From CAUZIB01 sp963663925 (GTDB lineage: Bacteria; Acidobacteriota; Vicinamibacteria; Vicinamibacterales; UBA8438), in assembly GCA_965237405.1 (NCBI GenBank), contig OZ250139.1, positions 3,720,001 through 3,784,000 on the forward strand: 64,000 bases of DNA, written 5' to 3'. Positions 19,022-28,262 of the stretch are shown here, piece by piece (within the stretch, counting starts at the first letter, position 1; each line of letters opens with the position of its first letter). Made by a program: the position numbers and the translations under genes. A model generated the notes under the pieces. The model ran no database searches. It was not told the origin of the DNA and saw only the letters and a program-made list of their open reading frames with translations.

Positions 19022-19196
19022 CGCGTAAGGTACGATTAATCGGCTGATCCACTCACGCCGCCTCACGGTGGTAGAAACTGAGCAGTTCGCCGAGGCGCAC
19101 CCGCCGCTGCACGTCGGTGTCCCCGCGTACCGGCGGGGGTGCTCGTCGCAGGAGTCGGTTGCCGAGTCCTTGATGATTCCGCTCGGCGTAGTAGTG
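19022..19196 (-). pseudogene. 3' end relic of the 1170-bp integrase-core IS
   Basis: Minus-strand translation YYAERNHQGLGNRLLRR, then DTDVQRRVRLGELLSFY and HREAA, stop at about 19053, parallels the C-termini of the two transposases at 25168 and 27133 (ERNHQ.LDNQLLQR, LNFYHREAA). It is followed by a degraded copy of their terminal repeat (CGTAAGGTACGATTAATCGG). Confidence 0.8.
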
Positions 19197-19247
19197 CGGT
19201 CGGTTGGGAAACCTTTTCCCTAGGTCTATCTCTGTCCGGGGCGTAAA

Positions 19248-19541
19248 CTACGAGCCGAAGCAAAGCCCAGACGGCAAGATCAAGCCCCCCCTCAGCCCAG
19301 GACCTTTGGTCGCGGCTGGGTACGCAAGGACGCACGCGGCCACCAGGGCGAGAATCGAAATCCAGCCTCGGTTGATGTGGTGTGTGCGGTTTCTGGGTGC
19401 ATCGAATCGAAGCAGGATAAAAACGTGCTCCATGAGCTGTAGCTGCTGGTTGCACAGTGGGCCGCGTCGTTGCATCGTCACGGTGAAAAAGCCAGATGTC
19501 GGCACGGGTGACCTCAGTCGAATGTTCTGGGATTTCACCAC
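19248..19541 (-). CDS. hypothetical membrane protein (doubtful)
   Basis: 97-codon frame with one hydrophobic helix (WISILALVAACVLAYPAA). No similarity recognised and no clear ribosome-binding site. It may be the remains of a small transporter or only a chance frame; it is the only candidate between 19200 and 19600. Confidence 0.25.
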   Translation of the reverse strand: MVKSQNIRLRSPVPTSGFFTVTMQRRGPLCNQQLQLMEHVFILLRFDAPRNRTHHINRGWISILALVAACVLAYPAATKGPGLRGGLILPSGLCFGS

Positions 19542-19614
19542 GAGCTGCTCGCGCCCAGGACCCGTATCTCTTGTGCTACCCTGAGATCAGGATTGAACCG
19601 AAAGGAGTGTCTCT

Positions 19615-20049
19615 GTGTACCCAGAATTCATGATCGCGCCAATGCGCGAGGAGCTGACTCGATTCGGCGTCCGGGAGCTGCGGACGGCGGGGGAGGTCGA
19701 CGAAGCGCTCACGCAGACGCCCGGAACGGTGATGGTCGTGGTCAACTCGGTGTGTGGCTGCGCCGCGGGGAAGGCCCGACCCGGGGTCGTGCTGGCGCTG
19801 GAGCACGCGGCGAAGCCGGACCTCGTCGCGACGGTGTTCGCCGGGGCCGATATCGAGGCCACCGAGCGAGCCCGGGGCTACTTCACCGGATACCCGCCCT
19901 CGTCACCGTCGATCGCGCTGTTCAAGAGCGGCAAGCTGGTCTACATGATGGAGCGCCATCAGATCGAGAACCAGGAAGCGGGCGCCATTGCGGCACAGCT
20001 GACCGCGGCGTTCGACACGCACTGCGCCGGCGCACCGGTCGCCGGCTAG
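19615..20049 (+). CDS. BrxA/BrxB-family bacilliredoxin
   Basis: 144 residues, full family length. Start MYPEFMIAPMREELTRFG and the active site VNSVCGCAAGKARPG (CGC motif), then YPPSSPSIALFKSGK and MMERHQIE, are diagnostic of YphP/YqiW bacilliredoxins, which remove bacillithiol from proteins or act as disulfide isomerases in the cytosol. A good Shine-Dalgarno (AAAGGAG) precedes the ATG (strictly GTGTACCC... with ATG-equivalent start at 19615). Followed by an IS6 element. Confidence 0.95.
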   Translation: MYPEFMIAPMREELTRFGVRELRTAGEVDEALTQTPGTVMVVVNSVCGCAAGKARPGVVLALEHAAKPDLVATVFAGADIEATERARGYFTGYPPSSPSIALFKSGKLVYMMERHQIENQEAGAIAAQLTAAFDTHCAGAPVAG

Positions 20050-20076
20050 TGCGATAATCAACGGATGCCGCGTGTG

Positions 20077-20885
20077 GGTGTTGTCAAGTTGACGAACGGA
20101 TCGCACAACTGTGGCTGGATGGCGGACTCCCGTCATCCTTATTAATAGGCACACGTCACCTGCTCCCATTCGACGAAGGCCCGCGTGTGCAGTAAACGGT
20201 GATGCACGGCCCGCAGCAAATGTCGGCCCACCCGAAAGAGATTCTGCACCACGCCGTGGACCGACGCGAAGCGTTGGAGGTGGGCGGTCGATTTGAAGCC
20301 GCGCATCTGGCGTTCGCGCTGGCGCGTCGGTTGATGAGAAACCTCTGCGCGGTTGTTCGCGTATCGATCCGTGCAGTGCACGACGAACGGCATCACGGTG
20401 CGATGGGCCGCCGGGTAGCTGCGTAGCTTGTCGGTGATCAGCCGGCGGGGCAGCCGCCCATGCTTCTTCAGTAACTTCCGAAAGAACCGGACCGCAGCGC
20501 GCCGATTCCGTCGCGACTGGACGAGGATGTCCAGCAGGTCACCGTCCTCGTCCACCGCTCGCCACAAGTACTGTTGGCGGCCATTGAGCGACACGAAGAG
20601 CTCGTCGAGGTGCCACGTGTCGCCGAGCGGGCCGCGCCGCTGCCGGAGTCGTCTGGCGTAGGCATGTCCGAACGTTCGACACCACTGCCGGATGGTCTCG
20701 TAGGTCACGGTGATGCCCCGTTGAGCGAGCAGGTCTTCCACATCTCGAAAGCTCAGGCTAAACCGAAAGTACAGCCAGATAGCGTGAGCGATAATGTTCG
20801 CCGGGAATCGATAGCCGTGGTAGCTCGGCGCGGGGTTGTTCATCCGGTAACTCTGCTACGCTTGACGTCAACAGTTGACAATGCC
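20077..20885. mobile_element. second IS6-family element
   Basis: Imperfect terminal repeats GGTGTTGTCAAGTTGACG (20077) and, reversed at 20885, GGCATTGTCAACTGTTGACG enclose a single transposase gene; about 809 bp. No clean 8-bp target duplication is evident. The element separates the bacilliredoxin from the SufT-like gene. Confidence 0.75.
20142..20843 (-). CDS. IS6-family DDE transposase
   Basis: 233 residues, start MNNPAPSYHGYRFPANI. Catalytic Asp in TWHLDELFVSLNGRQQY, second Asp in RRLITDKLRSYPAAHR, Glu in YANNRAEVSHQPTRQRE; HTH region GITVTYETIRQWCRTFG. Complete and different from the IS6 transposase at 5812-6531. Confidence 0.9.
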   Translation of the reverse strand: MNNPAPSYHGYRFPANIIAHAIWLYFRFSLSFRDVEDLLAQRGITVTYETIRQWCRTFGHAYARRLRQRRGPLGDTWHLDELFVSLNGRQQYLWRAVDEDGDLLDILVQSRRNRRAAVRFFRKLLKKHGRLPRRLITDKLRSYPAAHRTVMPFVVHCTDRYANNRAEVSHQPTRQRERQMRGFKSTAHLQRFASVHGVVQNLFRVGRHLLRAVHHRLLHTRAFVEWEQVTCAY

Positions 20886-20956
20886 GGTGTCGGTGTATTG
20901 TATAGGGGTCCAGTACCGGCGGCCACAATGGCAATCCCGGCTCAACGGAGTGGCAC

Positions 20957-21471
20957 ATGGGTATCTTCAGCTTCAAGAAAGCACACGAGCCCACCGACCG
21001 AAAGACGGCGGTCTCAACCGACGCCACGGCATCGGGGCGGTCCCGCCGCCGGCCGCCGAGATGACGCCGGAACGGGTGGAGCCGCCACGCGCGATCCCGC
21101 CGACGCAACCGTCGGCTCCGGCCCCCGCGACGACCCATGACCCGGTCGTGCCGGACCCGCTCAAGACGCTCGAGCTTAAGCCGAAGCTGATCGAGGCGCT
21201 GTCGACGGTCTACGATCCGGAGATCCCGGTCAACATCTACGAGCTGGGGCTTATCTACGATATCGACGTGAACGCCGACGGGTTGGTGGGAATCCGCATG
21301 ACGCTGACGTCGCCCGCCTGCCCCGCCGCCCAGAGCCTGCCGGGCGAGGTCAAGGCCAAGGCGAAGACGGTGCCCGGTGTTAGCGACGCTTGGGTCGACG
21401 TTGTGTGGGAACCGACGTGGGACATGAGCAAGATGTCCGACGAGGCGAAGCTACAGGTGGGGTTGTTGTAG
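20957..21471 (+). CDS. MIP18/SufT-like Fe-S assembly protein, N-terminal frameshift
   Basis: The conserved domain runs from KLIEALSTVYDPEIPVN through YELGLIYDIDVNADG to SPACPAAQSLPGEVK and ends at VVWEPTWD, the DUF59/MIP18 fold with its conserved Cys, used in iron-sulfur cluster assembly. Its frame has an ATG at 21061. A likelier original start is ATG 20957 (MGIFSFKKAHEP), common in relatives, which is one base out of frame; a single indel before 21050 would join them through a proline-rich linker. The feature covers both. Confidence 0.8.
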
Positions 21472-21561
21472 ACCTGGAAGTCAGCAAACCGCAGGCAGAA
21501 GTCGGAACGGGCGCGGGACTGAACGCCGGTCGGCAAAGGCTAGACCCCTCGGCCTTGGAGG

Positions 21562-21774
21562 TCACTGTGTTGCCGCCGTGACGTTGTCCGGTGCCTCTGC
21601 GATGACATAGACATCGGTGTCGCCGAATGCGTATTAGAACGCTTCAACGCGTCCGCCGAGTTGTTTCATCAACACACTCACAGCGGTCCGACGCTTGGTG
21701 CCTCCATTTCGGGCTTTGAGGAGCCCCTTGGTGCCCTCGACGGTGTATGACGCCTGGATGAGGTGCTTCGGCAT
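21562..21774 (-). pseudogene. GYD-domain protein with internal stop
   Basis: From ATG 21774 with an AGGAGG-like site upstream: MPKHLIQASYTVEGTKG, then LMKQLGGRVEAF, a TAA (21634-21636) where relatives have Tyr (FYYAFG), and YAFGDTDVYVIAEAPDN. A second stop truncates the C-terminus. The GYD family is small and of unknown function. Confidence 0.8.
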
Positions 21775-22028
21775 GGCAACCTCCTGAGTTGGGATCAGGA
21801 CTCTACTCCCGGGGCCCTCGTGAGTGTCAAGCGTTCACCGGCTGGTCCCGATCCGCCGCAGCACATCCCGCCCCAAGAGCCGACCGGCGCCAGATTGTGC
21901 CGCCCGTAGGCAACGCTGGCCAAGGGTTTTTCCCAAAGATTCTCACACACAACTACTCTTCGTCAGTTCGCATAGGACCGCGTGTTCATGATCACTCATT
22001 CCGGCCGAACGCATGCCAGAATAGGCCG

Positions 22029-22622
22029 ATGAGCAACAGTAGTCCTGGCTATCCGGGCGGGGGCAGAGCCGGTGATGTTCAGCTGATTGACCAGCGTTCC
22101 AATCGAGAGCTGATCACGGGTTCAGTGATCGCGACCCTGTCGCTCGTGGTTGTTGCGGGGGTTGCGTTCGTCCTGCTAGGTTCCCCGACAGGCACCAGGA
22201 CAGATACGAGAGCTTCGATCCTCCCTGCGATCAATGCCCTGCTCAATGGGACGAGCGCAGCGCTTCTCACTGTCGGGTACATCTGCATTCGCCGAAAAAA
22301 GGTCATCGCCCACAAGACCTGCATGGCAACAGCCTTCGTGGTTTCTTCACTGTTCCTCGTTACCTACCTGATCCACCACTACTGGGTTGGTGCTGTGCCA
22401 TTTGAGGGTGAGGGATGGCTCCGGGGCGTGTACTTCAGCGTGCTCATCCCGCACGTCGTTCTGGCAGCGCTGGTGGTCCCCCTGGCGCTGACCACCATCT
22501 ATCATGGCGTGATATCCCGTTTCGACAAGCACGTCCGAATCGCCAGGTGGACACTTCCAATATGGCTATACGTGTCGGTAAGCGGTGTCCTGGTGTACTG
22601 GATGCTGTATTGGCTAGGCTGA
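22029..22622 (+). CDS. DUF420 membrane protein
   Basis: ATG 22029 gives about 197 residues; the open frame extends upstream to 21789 but the added part has no conservation signs. At least four to five membrane helices: VIATLSLVVVAGVAFVLLG, LPAINALLNGTSAALL, TAFVVSSLFLVTYLIHHY, FSVLIPHVVLAALVVPLAL and PIWLYVSVSGVLVYWML. The His-rich loop and the LPAINALLNGTSA signature are typical of DUF420, often found with cytochrome oxidase or Sco assembly genes, although none are next to it here. Confidence 0.9.
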   Translation: MSNSSPGYPGGGRAGDVQLIDQRSNRELITGSVIATLSLVVVAGVAFVLLGSPTGTRTDTRASILPAINALLNGTSAALLTVGYICIRRKKVIAHKTCMATAFVVSSLFLVTYLIHHYWVGAVPFEGEGWLRGVYFSVLIPHVVLAALVVPLALTTIYHGVISRFDKHVRIARWTLPIWLYVSVSGVLVYWMLYWLG

Positions 22623-22691
22623 CCCAGCGCCCGCCGCAAACGGGAGCATCCTCCACGAGCACTGGTCCTTCAGACGCGTGGAATCGCGATG

Positions 22692-23611
22692 TCAAGGGAG
22701 ACGGTCCGATACCCGTCCTACTGGTTTTTCTAAGGTAGCCCGGTGCGAGCCCTCCGTCGCCTTCCTGCGCCGTTTAGCGGCCAGAACCCCTGCGCTGTGC
22801 TCAGCCACCTCTCGAACCAGGACACCCATCTTGGGGTGGCTTGGCTCCATGTCGACGTGCACGCCGTGGTCCAGCAGCGTCTCGCTGGAGATGGGACCGA
22901 TCGAGGCAACCATGACGTGGACGAGGGCCTGTCGTAGCAGGTCTTCCAACTGCATCTCGGCTGCAATCGCAAACAGGTGCGGTACCTGAACCGATGTCGT
23001 GAACAGGACAACATCCGCCCGCCCTTCGGTTATGTCGCGGATCGCCTGCCGTAGAGGTCCGGTGTCCTCGGGCAACTCCCACTGGTAGACCGGTACCGGG
23101 GTGACGTGAGCGCGACGGTCTCGAAGTCCTTGGATCAATGCCAGGTTCGGCTTGCCGTATTCCTGTACGGCGACCCGCAGACCTGCACGCACGGGATCGA
23201 TCGCCTGTAATAATTCCCGCCAGGTGTTTGGCTCCGGCACTTTCACATCAATGGGGACCCGGAGTTCCTTCAGCGCGGCGATCGGCTTGGGTCCTCGTGC
23301 CACGACTGTGACCTTGGTCAACGCCTCGACGAATTCTTCTCGTCGGTAACGGGTTTCCACGACCTTTGTGAGGGCTCGGGTTCCCACACCGGTGAGGAAA
23401 ATCATCATGTCGAATTGGCCGCCCAGTAGCGCGGCCGCGAAGCGAAGCGCGTGCTGGTTGCGCTCGATTGGCACCTCACGCATTGACGGAGCGACACGCG
23501 GAACACCGCGTAGGATTCAATGAGGCGCGCCATCTCAACTGAGCGACGGCTTTCAAGGGCAATCACTCGAACCCCATCAAATCCACGGGATGGCGTGACG
23601 CGGGTTGACAT
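22692..23611 (-). CDS. hemD: uroporphyrinogen-III synthase, one frameshift
   Basis: The N-terminus lies in one frame from ATG 23611 (FDGVRVIALESRRSVEMARLI), the rest in another from about 23510 (APSMREVPIERNQHAL...). One base near ESY/GGVPRV joins them. Later motifs: MMIFLTGVGTRALTKVV, TVVARGPKPIAALKEL, VAVQEYGKPN and DVVLFTTSVQVPHLF, as in HemD, which cyclises hydroxymethylbilane in haem synthesis. About 300 residues, slightly longer than usual, with a basic C-terminal tail. Frameshift may be an assembly error since the gene is normally essential. Confidence 0.85.
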
Positions 23612-23706
23612 CGTCTTCCAGCGGTTCCAGATTGGGGAGAGTATAGCGCTCCCGCTTTCCGGGGATTGGGCGCCTTCAGAAACGTGCGACGAAGACAGCA
23701 CCGATA

Positions 23707-23984
23707 CTAGCTGCCCTTGGGAAGAATCTTTTCGACCTCGGCGTACGGGCGGGGGATGACATGGACTGACACGAGCTCGCCGACGCGCGAGCCGCCGCGG
23801 CCCCGGCGTCTGTCGCAGCTTTCACCGCGCCGACGTCGCCGCGTATCATCACGGTCACGTAGCCGGCGCCAATGTATTCCTTACCGACCAGCACAACGTT
23901 GGCCGTCTTCACCATCGCGTCGGCTGCCTCGACCGCTCCAATGAAACCTTTGGTCTCGATCATTCCCAGGGCTTCGAATGGCAT
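23707..23984 (-). CDS. bacterial microcompartment shell protein (BMC-H), frameshifted near C-terminus
   Basis: EALGMIETKGFIGAVEAAD, MVKTANVVLVGKEYIG and GYVTVMIRGDVGAVKAA are the canonical hexameric BMC domain. After DAGAAAAR the frame shifts at about 23795; the other frame supplies GELVSVHVIPRPYAEVEK and ILPKGS then TAG at 23707. Corrected length about 92 residues. No other shell or encapsulated enzyme gene is in the window apart from a class II aldolase relic at 15765. Confidence 0.9.
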
Positions 23985-24037
23985 GCGAGCGGAACTCTAA
24001 CAGATTGCAGGAGATGCCCGCCATACGATGATGGCAA

Positions 24038-24550
24038 GTGCCTTCGAACGCCCCTCTGACGTCGAAGGCCCCGGCGCAGACGAGCCCGGACCTGACGGTG
24101 GGTTCGCCGTCGGTGAATGACAACAGCCCGACGACGGAGGGGGCGTTCACCCTGTCGGCGGCGGTGCGCAACGACGGCGACGCCGCCGCGGCGGCGACGA
24201 CGCTGCGCTACTACCGGTCGACGGACGCGACGATCACGAGTTCCGACACGGAGGAGGGCACGGACGCGGTCGGAGGGCTTTCCGCCGGGGCGACGAGCAG
24301 CGAGTCGATCGACCTGACGGCGCCGGCGACGGCGGGTACGTACTACTACGGCGCGTGCGTGGACGCGGTGACGGGGGAATCTGACACGACGAACAACTGC
24401 TCGGGGTCCGTGTCGGTCGACGTGCAGTAGCCGTAGGCGACGGTGTGCAACGGCGGAAACGGGGACGCTGCGGCCACGACGCTGCGCTCCTACCGTCGTC
24501 GGACGCGACGACGACGACATCCGACACGCAGGTTGGCACGGACGCCGTGT
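24038..24550 (+). pseudogene. CARDB-like repeat fragment of a large surface protein
   Basis: One complete beta-sandwich repeat: PDLTVGSPSVNDNSPTTEG, LSAAVRNDGDAAAAATTL, YYRSTDATITSSDTEEG and CVDAVTGESDTTNNCSG, typical of CARDB domains of secreted adhesion proteins. A second, frame-broken repeat follows at 24431-24550 (GDAAATTLR, then SDTQVGTDAV). The rest of the parent gene is missing. Confidence 0.7.
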
Positions 24551-24687
24551 GAGTGATCGCACGCCCGGGCACCGTCGACCTCAAGGGCACCCGACGTGCA
24601 CACGCACTGCAGACCGCGTCCGATCACGGCGTCCTGCGGCGCACGTCGGTGCGCCGGGAGGCCCGGGGGCGGGCGAGCGGAGGGTCC

Positions 24688-25042
24688 ATGGCGCGCCACT
24701 ACGCCACCCGCGACTTCTTCCGGCAGATGCCGAACCCTCTGCTGGCCCGCTATTTCCATGCCCGCGGCGTCTTCGTCGATCTCGACATTGCCGCGATGCC
24801 GGAGCCCCAGTCCGAGAGCTGTAGGCGGCCTGGTTGACGCTGGACGACGCCCAGCGCCACGCAATGGACGCCGCGTTCCAGGACATCGCGGCGCTAGGTG
24901 GCGAGAAAGGCTGCCGCGCCATCCTCGAGGCGCTGGTGCATGACTCGAAACTGACCGTCAACGATCCCAACCCAGAGGCCAGTCACCGACCAATACTGTA
25001 CGACTCTGGCCGACCGAGCTCGGTCATCTGGTTCAGGACGTG
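24688..25042 (+). pseudogene. conserved hypothetical protein, frameshifted
   Basis: A GGAGGG site precedes ATG 24688: MARHYATRDFFRQMPN, LLARYFHARGVFVDLD. The frame breaks at about 24825 and resumes at 24834 as LTLDDAQRHAMDAAFQDI and KGCRAILEAL. I recognise the joined protein as a widespread hypothetical of mobile regions but know no function. It ends in an IS5 relic. Confidence 0.6.
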
Positions 25043-25050
25043 ACACGCGA
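24990..25050 (-). pseudogene. IS5-family C-terminal scrap
   Basis: Minus-strand VACHVLNQMTELGRPESY matches ILACNILNQMTQLGRPASY at the C-terminus of the IS5-type transposase at 34803-35766. Only about 20 codons. Confidence 0.65.
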
Positions 25051-25098
25051 CCACGGACTCGGCCACTCGCCCGCCTCGGGACCGGGCGCGCAGCCGAT

Positions 25099-26268
25099 CC
25101 CGTAAGGTGCGTTTAATGGGCTGAGGTCCGGTCAGTGCTGGTCGAGTCTTCCAAGTAATCTCAGGCCATGCCGCCTGCGCTCCAGTTCCTCGTTCTCACG
25201 TTCACTGGCTGGGTGAACCGCCACCAAGACGATCTGATCGCGTATCTCCGGGAGGAGAATCGGGTCCTCCGGGAGCACCTGGGCCCTCGGCCGCTTCGCC
25301 GGACCGATGCCCAACGCCGTCGACGCGCCGTGCGCGGCCAGCAACTCGGCCGGCGCGTCTTGATGCAGGTTGCCGGCATCGTCACGCCTGACACGATTCT
25401 CCGCTGGTACCGGAGATTGATCGCCCAGACATACGACGGCAGCGCCCACCGCGGTCGCGGCCGGCCGATGACGCGCCGTGACGTGGCCGCGCTCGTGGTC
25501 CGGATGGCGGTCGAGCATCCCCAGTGGGGGGACACACGGATCCGCGGGGCGCTCTCGCACCTCGGCCACGAGATCGCTCGGACCACGGTGAAGCGGATCC
25601 TGCACGACCACGGGATCGACCCGGCTCCCGAGCGGAGCCGGCGCATGCCCTGGAAGACGTTCCTGCAGGCGCCCTGGGAAGGCCTCACGGCCTGCGATCT
25701 GTTCACCGTCGAGGTGCTCACGCTGGCCGGGCTCCAGCGGTCCCTGGTCTTCTTCGTGATCGCGCTGCAGTCCCGCCGCGTGCCCATCGCCGGGATCCAT
25801 CCGCAGCCGTACGGCACGTGGATGGAGCAGATGGCCCGCAATGTGACGGACCCGGTCGATGGCTGCGTGCGACGCGCCCGCTATCTGATTCACGCCCGCG
25901 ACCCGCTCTCCACGCGGGGGATTGGCGAGATCCTGGAGGGCGGGGGTGTCCAGCCGATCCGTCTCCCGCCGAAGAGTCCCAATCTCAACGCGTATGCCGA
26001 GCGGTTCGTCCGCTCTATTCAAGAGGAGTGTCTCAGTCGCGTCGTCCCCCTCGGCGAAGGGCACTTGCGTCTCCTCGTGGGCGAGGACGTCGACCACGAC
26101 CAGCGCGAGCGAAACCACCAGGGACTCGACAACCAGCTCCTGCAACGACCGCCACCGCCGGTGAGCCTGGCCGCCGACGTGCAGCGGCGGGAGCGTCTGG
26201 GCGGATGGCTCAATTTCTACCACCGGGAGGCCGCATGAGCGGTCGGCCGATTAAACGCACCTTACGGG
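25099..26268. mobile_element. 1170-bp integrase-core IS, copy 1
   Basis: Ends are inverted: CCCGTAAGGTGCGTTTAAT at 25099 and ATTAAACGCACCTTACGGG ending at 26268. One transposase gene. The flanks (CAGCCGAT left, TTCCTACG right) show no target duplication. Copy 2 at 27064-28233 has the same length and orientation. Confidence 0.85.
25168..26238 (+). CDS. integrase-core transposase, copy 1, likely inactive
   Basis: 356 residues. N-terminal leucine-rich helix (DDLIAYLREENRVLREHL), central HTH-like MAVEHPQWGDTRIRGAL, then catalytic core: first Asp in TACDLFTVEVLTLAG, third residue Glu in LNAYAERFVRSIQEECL. The second Asp, seen as LIHDRDPLSTRG in copy 2, is Ala here (LIHARDPLSTRG), so this copy has probably lost catalysis. 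Several other substitutions near the C-terminus (VDHDQRERNHQGL) also depart from copy 2. Confidence 0.85.
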   Translation: MPPALQFLVLTFTGWVNRHQDDLIAYLREENRVLREHLGPRPLRRTDAQRRRRAVRGQQLGRRVLMQVAGIVTPDTILRWYRRLIAQTYDGSAHRGRGRPMTRRDVAALVVRMAVEHPQWGDTRIRGALSHLGHEIARTTVKRILHDHGIDPAPERSRRMPWKTFLQAPWEGLTACDLFTVEVLTLAGLQRSLVFFVIALQSRRVPIAGIHPQPYGTWMEQMARNVTDPVDGCVRRARYLIHARDPLSTRGIGEILEGGGVQPIRLPPKSPNLNAYAERFVRSIQEECLSRVVPLGEGHLRLLVGEDVDHDQRERNHQGLDNQLLQRPPPPVSLAADVQRRERLGGWLNFYHREAA

Positions 26269-26561
26269 TTCCTACGGCCCTTTGGAGTGAGCCCTGACTA
26301 TGCCAAGCGAACACCCTGGGTGTCAGTCAGGCGACACCTGGACGAGATCCTGTACCAGGAGTTCTACGCCGGAGCCATTTACCTCTGTGTCGGGCAGCGG
26401 CGTTTGTGACCGCGGCCTTTGAAACTACATGCTGCATCGTCGGCGGCGGATCACCTAGGCGCAGCGCTTCGTCAAACGCCGCCAGCACATTGCGCCGAGG
26501 CCGAGGAGCGAGAACAGTTTCGGCGGGCTGTGCTGCAGGAGCCCGCCGGCATGCGGGCTGA

Positions 26562-27063
26562 TCAGGCTATGACGATGTGGACTTGGCAATGATCACTGGC
26601 CCCCCAAGCCTCCGGCTCGTTCCGCGCGCTGACCTGACACTGTTCAGCGAGACCATTGGAGGCAAACACGAAGTCGAGCTGCCGGGTGGCCGTGGCTGGC
26701 ATCTGGCGATTTGTGTGGTACGTGGGGACGTTGTGGCTGGTACGCGGGAGCTCGTCAGGCCACGGGTCCGCGCGGCGACCCGCGGGCGCTTGCGGCCCCA
26801 CGAAGGATAGCCCCAGCGCGCGCATTCTGTCGAAGACCGTCGCATAGCGAGAGGCCCAGTAGACGTTTCCGTGATCCCCATACCCGTGCAGGATGTTAAG
26901 GTCACCCGCCGCAAGAATACGGTGGCCCGACTGTTGCCCCACGAAGACTGAGATGTCAGAGATGAGGCGGTGGACTGCTGCATCGGCGTAGATCCAACTG
27001 CTACCAGTTGTGGGGTACGGCTTCTCCCAAAGGGCATACATCGACACGACGACAAAGGCGTCC
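26562..27063 (-). pseudogene. endonuclease/exonuclease/phosphatase family protein, 5' truncated
   Basis: The frame continues upstream of its first Met into the IS at 27064 (GDAFVVVSMYALWEKP). Motifs of the EEP superfamily: HRILAAGDLNILHGYGD (catalytic D-x-N), ATRQLDFVFASNGL and the C-terminal GASDHCQVHIVIA (S-D-H). The first half of the protein is missing and is not found on the far side of IS copy 2, so the insertion was accompanied by deletion. Confidence 0.8.
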
Positions 27064-28233
27064 CCCGTAAGGTTCGTTTAATGGGCCGAGGTCCGGTCAG
27101 TGCTGGTCGAGTCTCCCAAGTAATCTCAGGCCATGCCGCCTGCGCTCCAGTTCCTCGTTCTCACGTTCGCTGGCTGGGTGAACCGCCACCAAGACGATCT
27201 GATCGCGTATCTTCGGGAGGAGAAGCGGGTCTTCCGGGAGCACCTGGGCCCTCGGCCGCTTCGCCGGACCGATGCCCAACGCCGTCGACGCGCCGTGCGC
27301 GGCCAGCAACTCGGCCGGCGCGTCTTGATGCAGGTCGCCGGCATCGTCACGCCTGACACGATTCTTCGCTGGTACCGGAGATTGATCGCCCAGACATACG
27401 ACGGCAGCGCCCGCCGCGGTCGAGGCCGGCCGATGACGCGCCGTGACGTGGCCGCGCTCGTGGTCCGGATGGCGGTTGAGCATCCCCAGTGGGGGGACAC
27501 ACGGATCCGCGGGGTGCTCTCGCACCTCGGCCACGAGATCGCTCGGCCCACGGTGAAGCGGATCCTGCACGACCACGGGATCGACCCGGCTCCCGAGCGG
27601 AGACGGTGCATGCCCTGGAAGACGTTCCTGCAAGCGCCCTGGGAGGGCCGCACGGCCTGCGATCTGCTCACCGTCGAGGTGCTCACGCTGGCCGGGCTCC
27701 AGCGGTACCTGGTCTTCTTCGTGATCGCGCTGCAGTCCCGCCGCGTGCCCATCGCCGGGATCCATCCGCAGCCGTACGGCACGTGGATGGAGCAGAGGGC
27801 CCGCAATGTGACGGACCCGGTCGATGGCTGCGTGCGCCGCGCCCGCTATCTGATTCACGACCGCGACCCGCTCTCCACGCGGGGGATTGGCGAGATCCTG
27901 GAGGGCGGGGGTGTCCAGCCGATCCGTCTCCCGCCGAAGAGTCCCAATCTCAACGCGTATGCCGAGCGGTTCGTCCGCTCTATTCAAGAGGAGTGTCTCA
28001 GTCGCGTCGTCCCCCTCGGCGAAGAGCACTTGCGTCTCCTCGTGGGCGAGTACGTCGACCACTCCCATCGCGAGCGAAACCACCAGAGACTCGACAACCA
28101 GCTCCTGCAACGACCGCCACCGCCGGTGAGCCTGGCCGCCGACGTTCAGCGACGGGAGCGTCTGGGCGGATGGCTCAATTTCTACCACCGGGAGGCCGCA
28201 TGAGCGGTCGGCCGATTAAACGCACCTTACGGG
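27064..28233. mobile_element. 1170-bp integrase-core IS, copy 2
   Basis: Same inverted ends as copy 1 (CCCGTAAGGTTCGTTTAAT at 27064, ATTAAACGCACCTTACGGG ending 28233) and the same length. The two copies lie in direct orientation with 795 bp between them, holding the nuclease fragment and about 290 bp without a recognisable gene. Confidence 0.85.
27133..28203 (+). CDS. integrase-core transposase, copy 2
   Basis: 356 residues, about 95% identical to copy 1. All three catalytic acids appear intact: TACDLLTVEVLTLAG, LIHDRDPLSTRG, LNAYAERFVRSIQEECL. C-terminal RERNHQRLDNQLLQRP and LGGWLNFYHREAA. May mobilise both copies in trans. Confidence 0.9.
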   Translation: MPPALQFLVLTFAGWVNRHQDDLIAYLREEKRVFREHLGPRPLRRTDAQRRRRAVRGQQLGRRVLMQVAGIVTPDTILRWYRRLIAQTYDGSARRGRGRPMTRRDVAALVVRMAVEHPQWGDTRIRGVLSHLGHEIARPTVKRILHDHGIDPAPERRRCMPWKTFLQAPWEGRTACDLLTVEVLTLAGLQRYLVFFVIALQSRRVPIAGIHPQPYGTWMEQRARNVTDPVDGCVRRARYLIHDRDPLSTRGIGEILEGGGVQPIRLPPKSPNLNAYAERFVRSIQEECLSRVVPLGEEHLRLLVGEYVDHSHRERNHQRLDNQLLQRPPPPVSLAADVQRRERLGGWLNFYHREAA

Positions 28234-28262
28234 GACAAGATGACGTGATGTGATCTTCGAAA

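Noticed and set aside
21634..21636. Recoding at the internal stop of the GYD gene
   Set aside because: The stop is TAA at a Tyr position and the gene has a second early stop; this is a nonsense mutation, unlike the TGA in the redoxin gene.
25132..26223. Long antisense ORF of 363 codons opposite the transposase (and its twin at 27097-28188)
   Set aside because: Shadow frame of a high-GC transposase; the sense strand carries clear catalytic motifs and the antisense has no family features.
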